Below are positions 20,781-33,268 of a DNA stretch of 64,000 bases, in pieces. The notes under the pieces are model-generated. The model made no database searches and was not told the DNA's origin. It saw only the letters and a list, made by a program, of their open reading frames with translations. The first letter of the stretch is position 1; the number at the start of each line of letters is the position of its first letter. Source of the DNA: Crossaster papposus (Eukaryota > Echinodermata > Asteroidea > Velatida > Solasteridae); assembly GCA_037893245.1 (NCBI GenBank), contig JBAIAA010000414.1, positions 1,154,001-1,218,000 of the forward strand, in the 5' to 3' direction. The position numbers were made by a program, and so were the translations under genes.

Positions 20781-22412
20781 CCTCAGTTAAAATGCTCCAA
20801 AAGTTGCGACTTCGGCGATATTTCCAGACTTTGTGTTCATTTTCAGGGGCTATATTTTAGCTTATGCATGGTACCCTAGTCTCTTCAATATGCAGTGTTA
20901 TTATTACCCATACTTCTAGACCAGACATAGCTAACGACCACAGTGGGTAGAACACGCTAATGTTAACAGACGATACATACGCGCATAAATTTGAAAAAAT
21001 GCTGCACGCTCGACACAAACATTATATGCGTACACATATAATCACGTACAGTATAAAGATTGGACAGATGCTTTATTTACATACATTATTGTTACAAGTT
21101 TCAATATGACTTTATTATTTTGCCCATGATTGGCTTAAATGGTGCTTGATCAATGCTTAAAATTAACATAAACATTCTTGTGCATATTCTCCTAGCAGAT
21201 GTTCAGCGGTAGAACAAAAAACATATGACATAGCCTCCACATAACTTGCCCTAAATTGGCAAATTTGTATTTTAATGTGCTCAAAATTATCCCCTTCCCA
21301 CCCAAATTCTTTTTAAAAAGATCCTGATTATAGTAAAAAAGATTTGTCCTCTAATCTTACCCAAAATCATCTCTGCTTTATAAAAACGAGTTTGTAAATA
21401 TTTTGTACTGTGACCATTATAATTTGTAATTGTGATTATTCTTGTAAAAACATTTCCCCCCAAAAAAAACCAGCATCTAAACTGCAGCAATTATTAACAA
21501 AGGAATGAAAATGTTCCCGTCATTATAATTTGTGTGATTTGGTGCGTAAACATTGACATTTTGCGGGTAATACCTGGCAACTGTAGGAACTCAATAACCC
21601 AAGAATTGATTACTGAAGATTGCTGGATTGTAACCTTGATGAGAAATCCCCCCCCCCCCCCCTCTCCATTTCTGTGATGCGAGAGCCTATTAGAGAATAT
21701 AGCGTGTACGATTGCGAGTAAAGAAAAAACTACAATTGGGTTAAATGTGCCACACACCGCGGAAGGCATAACAATGAAATGAAATCAATGGTTATTGGTC
21801 TTATTTGCGCCACGCCACAGCACTGATTGCATGGTTGTGAAATGTAGAAAGAATTAGCCATTGCAACAGAGGGCAACAACCTTTTGTACACAAAATGTAT
21901 TGTGTACAAAATTGTGAAGTGTTCCGGCAAATTGGGACAGAACTGGGCGGAGAAAGAAAGGGAAGTTTGCAGGTTAGAAAAGAGAATCAAATTGTTCTTT
22001 AATACAGAAATGCGTGTCGCACTTCAATCTGACACTCCTTTGACAAGTTATGGCATTTTAATGCTCGTGTTTATCTATACAAATGTCAACAAAGTAAAAT
22101 ACTTAGAAAAAGGTTTCGAGTTTGTGTGAAAATTTTTTAAAATCCTAGGAACGGTAAGACATTAGGTTGGTTTCCTTTTAACCATATGCTTGAAATAGGA
22201 TATAAAGCATACAATCATGACATAGTCCTCCTTCGGAGAACAAAATTACAATCGAAAATGTAACCGTTATGGCCTCCGCGTGCACAAGCACCCTCTCAAC
22301 AGCCAAAAGGGGAGAGTTGAGGTCACTATCGACGCCATCTTGTCTGACAGCAATTAGTTTTTGTGAAGGTACTGATTCCCGCTTTTATCATTCAGAAACA
22401 AAACGTTATTAA
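20781..22412. other. Intron, no gene seen
   Basis: Contains a 15-base C run (21648-21662) and a Fam-I-like fragment at about 22021-22128 (CTTTGACAAGTTATGGC, then AAAAAGGTTTCGAGTTT). Confidence 0.55.
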
Positions 22413-22577
22413 GGGAATAAATGTGTGTTCGAGAGGTTTTAATCACTCTGTTTAATACTGATTGGAGTCTGGGTGCTGATAATTACCCGAGCCGAAGGCG
22501 AGGGTAATTATCAGCACCCAGACTCCAAGAGGTTTTAAACAGAGTGATTAATACCGACCGAACACACATTTATTCCC
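22413..22577. repeat. 165-bp palindrome with GAGCCGAAGGCGAGG centre
   Basis: GGGAATAAATGTGTGTTCG at the left mirrors GAACACACATTTATTCCC at the right. GAGTCTGGGTGCTGATAATT pairs with its complement across the centre. There are small mismatches only. Confidence 0.93.
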
Positions 22578-22995
22578 ATTCATAAATACCTTTTTTGTAA
22601 AATTCAGCCCAAAAAGCCCCGAAAATCCCGGAAAAATGTCGCAAGTAAATTTCGGTGTTTCGCAATTCTGTCTGTGTCAAATGACATGTTTCCGCCTCTG
22701 TCGCTCTCTACACAAAACATGCAATAAAGCGTATTTACTGTGAACCAGACTATTACTGCCATTGGCAACCTCGTTCCCAAGGTGTCGAGCTGTACGCGCT
22801 CAGCACTACCCGCTCTTATTATTGGAGACGAGGTACTGTTCAGGATTGGAAATAAAGTGAGCCCTGGGGACGGAATGTTGTTTCCATCTATGTTTAAACA
22901 CTTCCAGCCATGTCTTTATCGTCCGTTTAATACCGGCCACGTGACGGGCTCTCGACCAATAGGAATGCCTAAACTGTCCCAGGTATTTATGAATA
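22578..22995. mobile_element. Inverted-repeat element abutting the palindrome
   Basis: ATTCATAAATACC directly follows the palindrome, and GGTATTTATGAAT closes the interval at about 22994. The GC-richer interior has one 87-codon frame without motifs. Possibly the palindrome and this interval are one compound element. Confidence 0.5.
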
Positions 22996-23282
22996 CAAGA
23001 TAATGTGCTTCATAACGAGGAGGTGAAAATGATAAGGTGAACCAGCACAATTTTATGTGACCTTCCAAAAGAATATCGTTGCTACATTAGTAGCACAAGG
23101 AGCTATATAAATAGAGAACCTTTACGACTGACAATAAAAGAAATCCTTCAAATATTTGAATAATAATAGTACCATCACCTTCACATATTTTAATAATACA
23201 TGTAATTGTGTTTTTTAAGGGTACCAAGGTTTTGCAGATTGTATATATGAGAAAGGATTGCATTTGCCTGAATATTAAAAAT

Positions 23283-23670
23283 ATGAGGCATTCTGTCATA
23301 ATGAGACGGAGATGGGCACAGTCCAATGTGTAGAAAATAGAGAAAAAAATGAAACAGGGGATTTTCAATCGTTTTTTTTATTTATTCATATTTGTAATAT
23401 AGTATAAAATATGTGGAATAAAATTGTTTTTAATGAAAAATGCTTGGAATCTTTCATTTTTCACAAATACCAAATTCGAACCTTTGTTGTGGGCTTTTTT
23501 AGCAGGTTTTTTACTGTTTGACATGTTCATAAATGCAAACTTTAAACAGCTATAACCCGTCAATGGAATGTACGATTGAAGTGCAACAAACAGTACTGTA
23601 AAAAGAATTCTCCTTCAAACTCTCAATTCGACGTCTGCCCAGTTATGTCTCATTTTGCAAAACGCCTCAC
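23283..23670 (+). mobile_element. Fam-I inverted-repeat element
   Basis: Fam-I ends are ATGAGGC(G/A)TTCTG(G/T)CA and its complement, followed inward by AATGAGAC. This copy runs from ATGAGGCATTCTGTCATAA to TGCAAAACGCCTCA. Confidence 0.75.
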
Positions 23671-23873
23671 TTAAAATCCAAGGTATTATTAGAATCCAAA
23701 TAGGCCTCGGATTTAAAAAAAAAAATGGGCAGTCAATATTTTTAAGATCTGGTGGAACGACCGTTCAGAATATTGGAAGTAATTTTGTGCTTGTCTGTAA
23801 ATGATGCCTTCATTTCAACGGTACTGCAATAGACCGTGTGAGTCTCACGCACAAATGTCACGATTTAACTTCC

Positions 23874-23912
23874 GGGAACTTCCGGGCACTTCCGGGCACT
23901 TCCGAGCCGCTG
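23874..23912 (+). repeat. ACTTCCGGGC tandem (four units)
   Basis: Four 10-bp units. ACTTCCGG resembles an ETS-binding core, but clustering may simply reflect the repeat. Confidence 0.8.
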
Positions 23913-24879
23913 GCTATAGGACATTTACATGTACAGTAATTGATTTTATAATACTTTATAAAGATCATGTACGGTCATAAAAGTGAATGATAAATCCCAA
24001 AAAATTCGACAATAATGAAAACATGCATAACTGTCTATTACAATTATCAAAGAAATGATATGAAGAAATCCGCCTTATACTGCATGTAGTTTACCTTTAG
24101 AAAAACTAGCGCATGAAAGAGATCACAATGAAATGACGTGCGTATGACATAACTAGACTTGTTCATTTTCCTTTTCCCTCATTTGATACTTCATTCACAT
24201 TTTGTAATTTGAAATAATTTTTTTTTTTCTAAAAGTTTTTTCTACTTTTAAGTAAAGGGAACATCGTCAAAACAAATTAATTAGAGAAAACTACTCACTA
24301 ATACCCGTTGAAGCTCCTAATATTAATCGATGTGCCCGGAAGTTTGGTTTCTCGTAAAATCTCGTACATTCTCGAGGTCGACTTACATAAGGCAACGATC
24401 ATCTCCCTCCCATTTCATCTTTAATCCCAACGATTGCAGCAGATGGTCAGAAATCAATGGTGGGTTTTCTGCAGACTATTTTCACACGGTGACTCTGTCT
24501 GTGTATTTTTGTTGTCGTCATTACTATTCTGTTTTCTGTGTGGTTGCATGGGGCTTTTGGGGATGTGTTGCATATTGACAGCCACAATAAACATAAGAGT
24601 TATTGATTTAAGGGGGGATTATCAGCTTGACTTGCTTGTCTGAGCAGCAACTGTTATCGTATTTATTACAACGAAAAGCTCTTTATAGTGTTGCAGGATA
24701 CAGACACATTATGGTATTAGCATTTAGAGGTGTGTATTTACAGGAGTTTGGGAACCAGATACCCGATTCTTTTTCAGCTTGTTCATAAAAATACGCAGTA
24801 CAATATACTGACTGCCATTATCAGTGAGCTAATTATACAGCAAGATAGAAGTGTTCAATATGAGCTTTACTCTAGTGAA

Positions 24880-25227
24880 GTGCTGCGGCCTCGTTGTCTG
24901 GGGCATTGAATTCTCTGTCTGTAGGTAAAGCTACAGGTTGTGGATTCAAGTCCGGCCTACGGTGCGTGTGCCCCCAGGCAAGGCACTTTGTCACTTATTG
25001 CTTCTCTCCACTCAGAAGTAAAATGGGTACCTGTGAGGGCGGAGATGGTTGTTATTAGCTGCTTTGCTCTGAAAACGGCAGCATTGAGCTGTATACTCCC
25101 CAGGGAGCTGATATGGGATTTGCAATGTTTCGTGGGCCCAATGACCGGGGTAATAATGATACAGCGCATAGAGACTTTACAATGATATGCGCTATATAAG
25201 AAAGGTTTATTATTATTATTATTATTT
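24880..25227 (+). repeat. tRNA-derived SINE, near full length
   Basis: A B-box-like GGTTGTGGATTCAAGTCCGG is followed by AGGCACTTTGTCACTTATTG, AAATGGGTACC, GATATGCGCTATATAAGAA and a (TTA)n tail. This layout is typical of tRNA-derived SINEs common in marine invertebrates. Confidence 0.85.
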
Positions 25228-25465
25228 AAGGTGTAAACTGCAAATTCCCGAGCGTCATCAATTTGAAATATATTTTTGTTTTCCTATATGTAGCCTAGTT
25301 TTATTTTCAAAATTCCCAACAAATGACATTGAAACATTTTGCTTTAATTGTCTGAAAAGTTACTATGTAGTTTGTAAAATTGGCTACGTTTACTCAATTC
25401 CATAATCTGGAATTGGTTCCTGACATCAACGGTCGGGTACTTCAGTACCCGGGTCCGATGCACAG
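25228..25465 (+). repeat. Fam-J repeat, copy 1
   Basis: Starts directly at the SINE tail. It shares ACAAATGACATT(G/C)AAA, TTCCATAATCTGGAA, CAACGGT(C/T)GGGTACT and GTCCGATGCA-type blocks with 34426-35100 and with the split copy near 62.9-63.8 kb. Confidence 0.75.
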
Positions 25466-28265
25466 CCATAATAGAAGTACGATCACACCAGGACAACGCT
25501 ATGGAAGTTTGTACAAACCTTGCTATCTTAGTGTGGACACTACACAAACCTGAAACCATCTGTGGACTTGGCCAAGTCCACACAAGGTTTCCCCTCTTGG
25601 ATGAATAACGCTAGAGGTAAAACGTGTTAGGGTTACAAATAGAAAAATTGAAGAGGATTATCCTAGGGTATAACAGTCACAAATGTGGATTGAAAAAAAC
25701 TTCATGGTGTGAGAAATTTTTAGTACAAGGGATGTCTACTCAGTGATAGTAAGGTTCGCATAAATGTGGTGCGAAATACGGTACCCTCTGGAGACATGAA
25801 CACAATGTGTACAATGGAGACAAAACGTCTCCGGAGGGTAAATTTCTATAGATGAATAGGTCTCCACTGGGAATTTCACGAATTAGATTTTTGGATTTTA
25901 CTTAAATTACTCAAAAACTAGGATTAGGATGTGGGTTAGGATTAGTGTTTGGGTTAGGGTATAATATAGGGTATATTGGGTCGAAATTTCAACCCAGAAA
26001 AAATATTATGGTTAAAATGGGAGCATTTTGAAAAACGTGCTCGATTTTCTAACCATTTTGTACACAAGAACAAAGCCATGTCTCCACAGTGATACAAAAA
26101 TGCGAACAAGTGTCGGTGGGGTGTAAATGTTTGGTTTTTTTTCATTCATGAAAATTTGTATAGAAACTTTAAACTTGTGTTGTCCAAGAACTTGTAAGAA
26201 AAAGTTGTGGGTTCAAGTTATATCAGAGTGGGTTTGGGAAATATTTGTGCAAGCCCTCCAACAACATCAAGTAAACAGTGTTTATGAAAAAGGCAATTTT
26301 TTAATTTTTTACTATGGTTTGTCTTGGTTTTCCTGCTGTTTTGTAGCTACTTACAATATTTACAATAACTGTATTAAATAATACATTTTGTGTACTTTAT
26401 GAATGTAGACAATTACATTCAAAGGCCCCAATGAAATGTTATTAACAAAATCCTTGCCCATTTTCTTTTAGACATTATTAGGAAATTAAAAGCTCTAAAA
26501 CCTATAAGATGCCTTATGAAAATTATATCTAACTAAATCTAACTAGAATATTATCAACTACATGTACTAGACGGAAATTGAAAATTGTATAATGATGGGT
26601 AATGCATCATTCCTGAGATATGTACGGAGTCAGTAAGGATCAATTAAGCTCGTTAATTATGCAAATTAACATACGGGATGATTGCAACCCATAAGCCAAA
26701 CTAATGAATGGAAATTACTTCCTTCATGTAAAAAGCAACACCCTCACAAAATCAATTAGGGAGATTCATGATTTTCTTTACAGAAATGTGAAAGCCTTTT
26801 TTTCCCCTTCATCTACCAGGTAATAATAAGAGACAGACGCGTGTATGTGTGTGTTGGTTTTTGCAGAAGCTACATATTGTACACGCTTCACTCACTTCTG
26901 TCGTTGAATAAACAATCGTTCATTAGGGCTGATGATTAAACCGCGTGTGTACTCTATGTCTACAGAAAGGCTGGCTACGTTTAAGAACAATTTCTGAAAA
27001 GTACATCATAAATTCCCTTGTGCGAGGCTCCGTCCGCGAGACAACCTTGGACCCGCGTGAATGGCCTGGCGATATTGCGTCTTTCTGCGTCCATTAACGA
27101 GGCATGTATGTGCACATGGAAATATTTCTGTATGTTTTGGTTGGTTCGCGCCAGATGGTTTGTCGCTCGAAAGGCTGAAGAAAAGGACAATTAGAGAGAA
27201 AAAGGACAGATATAAAGAAGAAGACAAACGTTTCCGTGATGAACAGAGGGAAACAAATTTCTAAGATAAGGAGGAAAAGATCAGAGAGAAAAGAAGATGA
27301 AGTTTAGCCTCCTTGGGTTGCTAGATAAAAGTGTGGAATAATTAACATCGTGTGTCAGATTTAGCAGTTGCATCCATCAAATGACAACTAAGATGCCCCA
27401 GACATATTCTGAGTATTAAACCAGAACATAGCTCACTTCTAAGAAAATATGTTTACCTAGATGTCTTAAAGCTAGTTCGTACAGAGCGCGAATGCAAATG
27501 TGAATATGTAATGGCACTGCAAGTATTAGTACTGAGAATTTACAAAAGTTTGTAGCAAATTTCAAATTTACTTTGCATTAGCAGGAAGAAACCCATCCTT
27601 TACACCCGGAATATTGCCGGGATACAGGCTTATCAGCATGAAATCTGAGCTCACACTAAGATCTCCTTTCTTGCTGATGAAGATAGAGAGAAATTACAAG
27701 AGACAATTGTTCACCAACACTTGTGAGAAGATGGATGTTTACCCAAATCATATTTGACCGTTTATTTTGTCTCCAATGATTTCCTTTTTTGGGGTCACTA
27801 TCTGTAAACTTTGTGAAATAGCCTTTTAAAAACCAGGTATGAAGACTAATGTCGGAATTACTTTGCTATGGCAGAAAGCACATGTATCGGACACTTCCCA
27901 TGTGGATGTGTGTTAATGCTGTTCAGGTCTGAGTAATTCATAAACTGCCTACACTAATCTCAGCTGAAACGCATCAACTGCCGACCGTCAAATAATCCAT
28001 TTCCAGCTCCTTTCATGTAGTCTTGGCTCAATGGTGTCGCAAGGGAATCACCTCAGGCCTTGAAGCCTCCCTCACATCCCCTCTTGACAAATGCAACGGC
28101 TTATAAGGACTGATGGACATTGTGAACAGAGACTAACTCAAGCCAACCGTGACATAGGTATTGGAAAAAAGACTAGCGCAAACTAGCTGTGACTTTTAGG
28201 TACTTGATCAGAGATTATCTGAATCAATAATGAAACATTTCTCAAGGTATTTGAACTGAGACTAG
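25466..28265. other. Intron, no gene seen
   Basis: Contains GGGTTAGGATTAGTGTTTGG-like telomere-resembling words near 25920-25970. A slightly GC-rich patch at 27000-27250 shows no splice-site-bounded frame that I could recognise. Confidence 0.55.
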
Positions 28266-28512
28266 TTAACCAGTTCGCTATGGAGGACGTGTACGTACGT
28301 GTATACACACAAAGTTTTTCTGGAATTAATAACGGATGACAGATAAACAATTTCAGTAAGGCTGAAAATATCCGTCAGCGAGTGAGGCTAAAAATATCAG
28401 GGTGTGCTACCCACAGATGCTGGCCTGAACCAATCTCGGTTTGAGGTTTGTGAAAAACAATCCAGCACCTGGATCCAGTCAATGTCAAAGTAATCCAAGC
28501 GCGAACTGGTAA
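28266..28512 (-). mobile_element. Fam-A element, minus orientation, full length
   Basis: TTAACCAGTTCGCTATGGAGG to CCAAGCGCGAACTGGTAA. It lies inside the span between the foldback arms. Confidence 0.88.
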
Positions 28513-28696
28513 AAAAACAAAGAGCTTTGGAAAGCATAATATTTCTGTGGTATTTTTGTGCTATTTCGCTAGGTGAATTTGCGTAAACTTCAAACTGTGA
28601 AGGAAACAATATAATAGGCCTATGATAAACATCTACAAAAGCAAAAACAGTGCACTAACCATGAAAGTATACTCACATTCTTTTCGTACATTGCGT

Positions 28697-28907
28697 TATG
28701 GGGACAATCCATAGGGTTTGTGTGCCAAGGGAAATCTCTCTAAACTCAAAACTCCCTAAAATTATAAAATGTTCAACATCAATTTGTCTTCTCCATTTTC
28801 TTTTATTTTACCCTAGCCCAATTCTACCTCTAAACCCCTACCTCTAAACTACTCAGTCTGTTTTTTCAAAAGAACCTGTCCCCACAACTAGGTGGAGGCT
28901 AGACATT
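28697..28907 (-). repeat. Fam-K repeat, copy 1
   Basis: Shares, inverted, the blocks CCTGTCCCCACAACTAGGT, ACTCAGTCTG, CTCTAAACCCCT and ATGGGGAC with 59749-59992. Confidence 0.8.
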
Positions 28908-28927
28908 ATACAAAGCACTAAATCCAC

Positions 28928-29285
28928 TTAGGCATAAAAAAAAAATGTTATGTTGGCGTAACGGGCCCAAACAAATAGGGTAGGTAGGTACGGATTTTTT
29001 GTTTTTTTTGGTTTTATTTTTTTCCTCCCAGCAATGAAAATGATATGTTTTCTAATTGTTTAAGCCGGTAGTGATACACGATAGCGTGTCCAGGTTCAAT
29101 ATATACACAATCCACACACACAACAATGACAAACGGTCAGAAATGGTTTCAAACGTATTTATAACTCGATTTATATAGATTCTAATCATTAAATTTCCTC
29201 CCTTGAAAAAAAATATATCCAGGGTCGGCCGTATTTTTAGTGTCGGTCAGGTTACGCCAACATAACATTTGTTTTGTATGCCTTA
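28928..29285. mobile_element. Fam-M inverted-repeat element (358 bp)
   Basis: Termini AGGCATA(A/C)AAA and ATGTTATGTTGGCGTAAC match their complements at 29250-29283. No coding frame. Confidence 0.85.
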
Positions 29286-29420
29286 TTTACAGTGTTGGTG
29301 TGCTACTCGTTTCTAGTGTTACACTGTAGTACAGCAGTACTTTTGGAGTCTTGAGCAAGGCAGCGGCGGATCGAGTTAGTAACACAATAGAGCAAAGAAT
29401 GAACACAACTTCACTGTTTC

Positions 29421-29452
29421 ACCTGAGACTAAAATACATTTTAGTCTCAGGT
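29421..29452. repeat. Perfect 15-bp-stem palindrome
   Basis: ACCTGAGACTAAAAT, 2-base loop, ATTTTAGTCTCAGGT. Confidence 0.95.
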
Positions 29453-31455
29453 TTCACACACTGCTGTATCGTGGGCGGTGTCTAGGGAGCCACCCTTGAC
29501 AGACATGCTTGGCTGGTTTATTATAAATATTCAACAGGGTACTGTACCAGTACAATCACTACAATACTACAACCTGTTACTACAACATTTTGGGGGTATA
29601 ATCAACAGTGAATGAAAGATAATTTAGGTCAGTTTACACATTCCTACAAGCTTGTAAAACTCCTGGATAAATTGAAAATAAAATGACCAAAAAGCTTGAC
29701 CAGTGTACATTTTCGTTTTTTGCCTCGCTGCACACTATGCATATCATTTTCACAGTCAAGGCCACTCCAAAGGCAGAACTAAGACATAATTATAAGTTAA
29801 TGACTATAAGTGTTAAGTGACAACGAAGAAGAGAAAAAATTCAGCCAGCCACTAAATTGCCTGCATGCTCAAATGTCAGAGCATTTGTTCCTGTTGTTTT
29901 TTCCTTGCGATTCATGGATACCATGCAGGAAGTTAATTTAACCGCAATTAAGTTATACATCCACAGAAAAGAAACGAAAGATGAAAAAGATGCTGCAGCC
30001 CATTTTTTATCCAGGGTTAACTAAATTAATTAACTCTCAACTCTCCGTCTCATGAGACTCCAAATTATAAAAGCTACTGAGGTACGCCGATGCTGGAAGA
30101 CAGAGCCTTAAAAAAAATATGTCTTCATCAAGAAATCATCACATATAAAAAAAAGTTCATTCAATTATTCGGAAATCAGTGGCTCCACGAAGAGATCCGA
30201 GATCACGATTTATAATCAAATTAAAAGTCGTATTTGTTTGGAAATTGGCAGGCGGATGTAAAGGAGAAGGGGGAGGGGGGGGGGGGGGGGGGGCGTATCT
30301 GTCTTTCATTAAGAGCAATCATAGAAGAGGCGAGAAAGAGGATGTTGTCAAGGAAATGATTGTTTGTCGCCCGATGGGACAGGGAGGATAAAATAGACAA
30401 TGAACCATCGAAAGGTGTGAACTCATCCAAACAAATATAGCTAGATAGATAAGGGTTTGATGAGCAGACTGTCCGACCAAAAAATGACCAGAACTAATCA
30501 GGCCTTATGCGATTTACTGGCCGACGTAGCAGCGCACAGATTATTATTTTAGGAAGGAAGTTTAATGGTTACTTTTTTTCTCTCAAATCCTTGTGTATTA
30601 ACCAATTCGCGCCGGGAGGCGCTAGAAAGAAAGGGGTGAGTTTAGAGGCCATAGTGGGAGGAAACCAAGTCAATAGAAAGCATCAATACAGTCCTCAGAC
30701 TTCAACAGTTCATAAAAATGGTTCTTCATTTCAAAGAGGAACTCTTGACCCATTTCTCCCGTAACTACCCCCCACCCCCCTCCCCAATGATGATTCTTAA
30801 GTCTTATCAGCCCATGGCCCACGCAGCCATGGATGTTAATTTATAATCCATCACCAACTGACTGTAAATATAACTTCTTTCCAGGAACTCCTTGGAGAGT
30901 GATGGAGATACTTTAGTAGGCGAGTTGATGAAAATGGCAATGGAGACATCTGGAGTGATGAATGAATGAATGACAGAGATAATAGAGCAACATAAATCAA
31001 TTAGGTCCTGCAAATGGATCACATACCTTTTATTTTCTGGAGTTGAGGAATGGCTATTCCCTCAAGGGACAACAGATAAAAATGTGTATTTGTTGTTCTA
31101 TGCACAAGACACGACAAATCCTTGTCATTTGATTGGTGGAACATGCATCACCCGACATTCATTATTGCTCCTACGTATTCATGCAACGACTCAAAAGTCC
31201 TATCCGCCTCTGGTGAATGGTTTCTACTATTCAACAGTTTGGATCATCCTTGTTCCCACGGCTTTTGAACAGTTGACCCTCACTAATTTTGAACAGTTAA
31301 AGTTCCGCAGACCAAACCCTGGAGAGAAGGTTGTGCATTTTGTGCTGCTTAATGACAACAACACACAATCATGGGGACAATGTCAACAGATGTGCCGACA
31401 TTCGCATCCATTTTAGACAATGATTTAAAAGAATTTAAAGGTTAGTTATATCTGA
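29453..31455. other. Intron, no confirmed gene
   Basis: Holds a 19-base G run (30275-30293), a Fam-A end fragment at about 30599 (TTAACCAATTCGCGCCGGG), and a 148-codon plus-strand frame (30970-31416) with no recognisable motif and no supported splice sites. Confidence 0.5.
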
Positions 31456-31604
31456 AACAAATATTGAGTGGCTCTAAATTGTAGAATGGGAGGAATATTT
31501 TAGCTCGGTTAAGTCTGAACTTTCACTAAGTGTAATGGAAAATTCCAGATTTTATCTTGCAAAATATTCCCCTCATTCCACTCTATAAGCACTCAATATT
31601 TGTA
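31456..31604. repeat. Fam-N foldback hairpin
   Basis: ACAAATATTGAGTGGCTCTA at the left pairs with TATAAGCACTCAATATTTGT at the right. A second block GGGAGGAATATTTT pairs with AAAATATTCCCCTC. Confidence 0.85.
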
Positions 31605-31751
31605 TATTAACCCAAATAACGAGTAAAACGTCTCAGAAAAGGCCTCATATTTCTTTGGCAAATCGAAGCACAGTAAGAGGTAAGAGTTTAAAAAGGCCTT
31701 TTAAAATTCTTTTTTTATCAGCTTAATTTTGTTTAACAAACTCCCTACGGC

Positions 31752-32253
31752 CTTTAACTTAAAGTAAGTGAACCAAATTCGCCAAAATCTATCACTTACT
31801 CTGCTTCTTAAAGGTAGGATACACCATTGGTCATTGCTTGAATTATCATGAATGGGTAGATTTTGAGGGTTGTATTTTATAGTAAATATCGTTTAACTGA
31901 CCTGTCCGAAGTTTTACAATCATGGATGCCGAGAAAAGCACGAAAAACGGCGTTTGTTTTCCACCGGCATCGAGCAGTTATTCTTATGTTATCTTTGTTT
32001 TTTCGCCTTCGCCGGACGGCGATCGCGAATTTTTCATTATAAAATTCTATTTTTCGGAATAATTACAGGATATCTAGCGCAATCATTTTGCTGGATGCCT
32101 ACAATCATTATTTACTTTAGAATGAGTAAGATATTTTTTCATAATTTGGTAGTAAATATTTTCGATATCTGCAAATGGTGTATACTACCTTTAACTTAAA
32201 GTACGTGAACCAAATTCGCCAAAATCCATCACTTATACTCTGCTTCTTATAAG
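31752..32253 (+). repeat. 60-bp direct repeat flanking a Fam-B element
   Basis: CCTTTAACTTAAAGTAAGTG and the following CAAATTCGCCAAAATC(T/C)ATCAC at 31752-31811 recur almost unchanged at about 32190-32253, with the Fam-B copy 31809-32193 between them. Confidence 0.85.
31809..32193 (+). mobile_element. Fam-B element, full length
   Basis: Fam-B is TTAA-AGGTAG(G/T)ATACACCATT ... AATGGTGTAT(C/A)CTACCT-TTAA, about 385 bp. A conserved interior includes ATGCCGAGAAAAGCACG and GGATATCTAGCGCAATC. There is no conserved protein. This copy is complete. Confidence 0.92.
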
Positions 32254-32610
32254 CAGGATAATAAAACCACCAAACTGCTGATTGATGTTGATTGACTTAG
32301 TAGACATGGCATGAAACAGCAGTACGTACTGCATGATGGACAGAATTAATCAGCAGATCTTTCCGGTTGGAAAATCACAGGCGCATGGATAAATCCACAC
32401 CTTGATTTTTCTAGGCGTGTGATTTTTCTAGGCGTGTGATTCTGTGGTCCAAACTGGGACTGAACTGGCATTTAACAAAATAATATTCATCTTGATTACA
32501 GTAAAGCCATTTTCTCTTCACCGACAGGTGTGATGAGGGGTGCGATTGTATGCCTCAAATCAGAAGCACCGAATCAGATTCCTAGAGAAATGCCTCCACA
32601 GTGCTTCAAG

Positions 32611-32731
32611 CCTCCCAGCCCAAGTCCATCATAATCCATCAAAATGTATTCACCTCATTCCTGCAGGAACAAGTCCTTCAAAACCTACCAAAACGGGTGA
32701 TGGATTTTGATGGATTTGGGAAGGTTAGGGT
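32611..32731. repeat. Fam-G inverted repeat
   Basis: CCCAGCCCAAGTCCATCATAA at the left mirrors GATGGATTTGGGAAGG at the right, closing in GGTTAGGG. Confidence 0.7.
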
Positions 32732-32892
32732 ACAATGGGATGTGATCTTCCCCTTCCTCTGAGCCTTTTCTTGTCCTCAACCCAGCTTTTCTCAGTAAGA
32801 AATTTAAACTGTGTCAGTGACAGTCTGCCGCACTGGCAATTTGTTCTCAAATAAATAAATTATTAAATCTTCCAACAGCACACGATATCCTC

Positions 32893-33268
32893 TTAAAGGT
32901 AGGATACACCATTGGTAATTGCTTGTATTATTAATAATGGGTGGATTTGGGGGTTTTATTTTATAGTAAAAATCGTTTAACTGACCTGTCTGAAGTTTTA
33001 CAATCATTGATGCCGAGAAAAGCACGTAAAACAGCGTTTGTTTTCAACCGGCGTCGAGCAGTTATTCTTATGTCATTTGTGTTTTTTCGACGGCGATCAC
33101 AAATTTTCCTTTCTAAAATTAAATTTTTCAGGATAATTACAGGATATCTAGCGCAATCATTTTGCTGGATGCCTAGAGTCATTATTTACTTTCAGATGAG
33201 TAAAATATTTCTTAATAATTTGGTAGTAAATATTGTTGATATCTGCAACTGGTGTATCCTACCTTTAA
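32893..33268 (+). mobile_element. Fam-B element, full length
   Basis: Complete plus-orientation copy, about 700 bp from the previous one. Confidence 0.92.

Noticed and set aside
23874..23912. ETS-factor enhancer from ACTTCCGG repeats
   Set aside because: The motif copies are simply tandem units; no independent support for regulation.
30970..31416. 148-codon plus-strand frame
   Set aside because: No recognisable motif, no supported splice sites, runs through simple repeats at its start.
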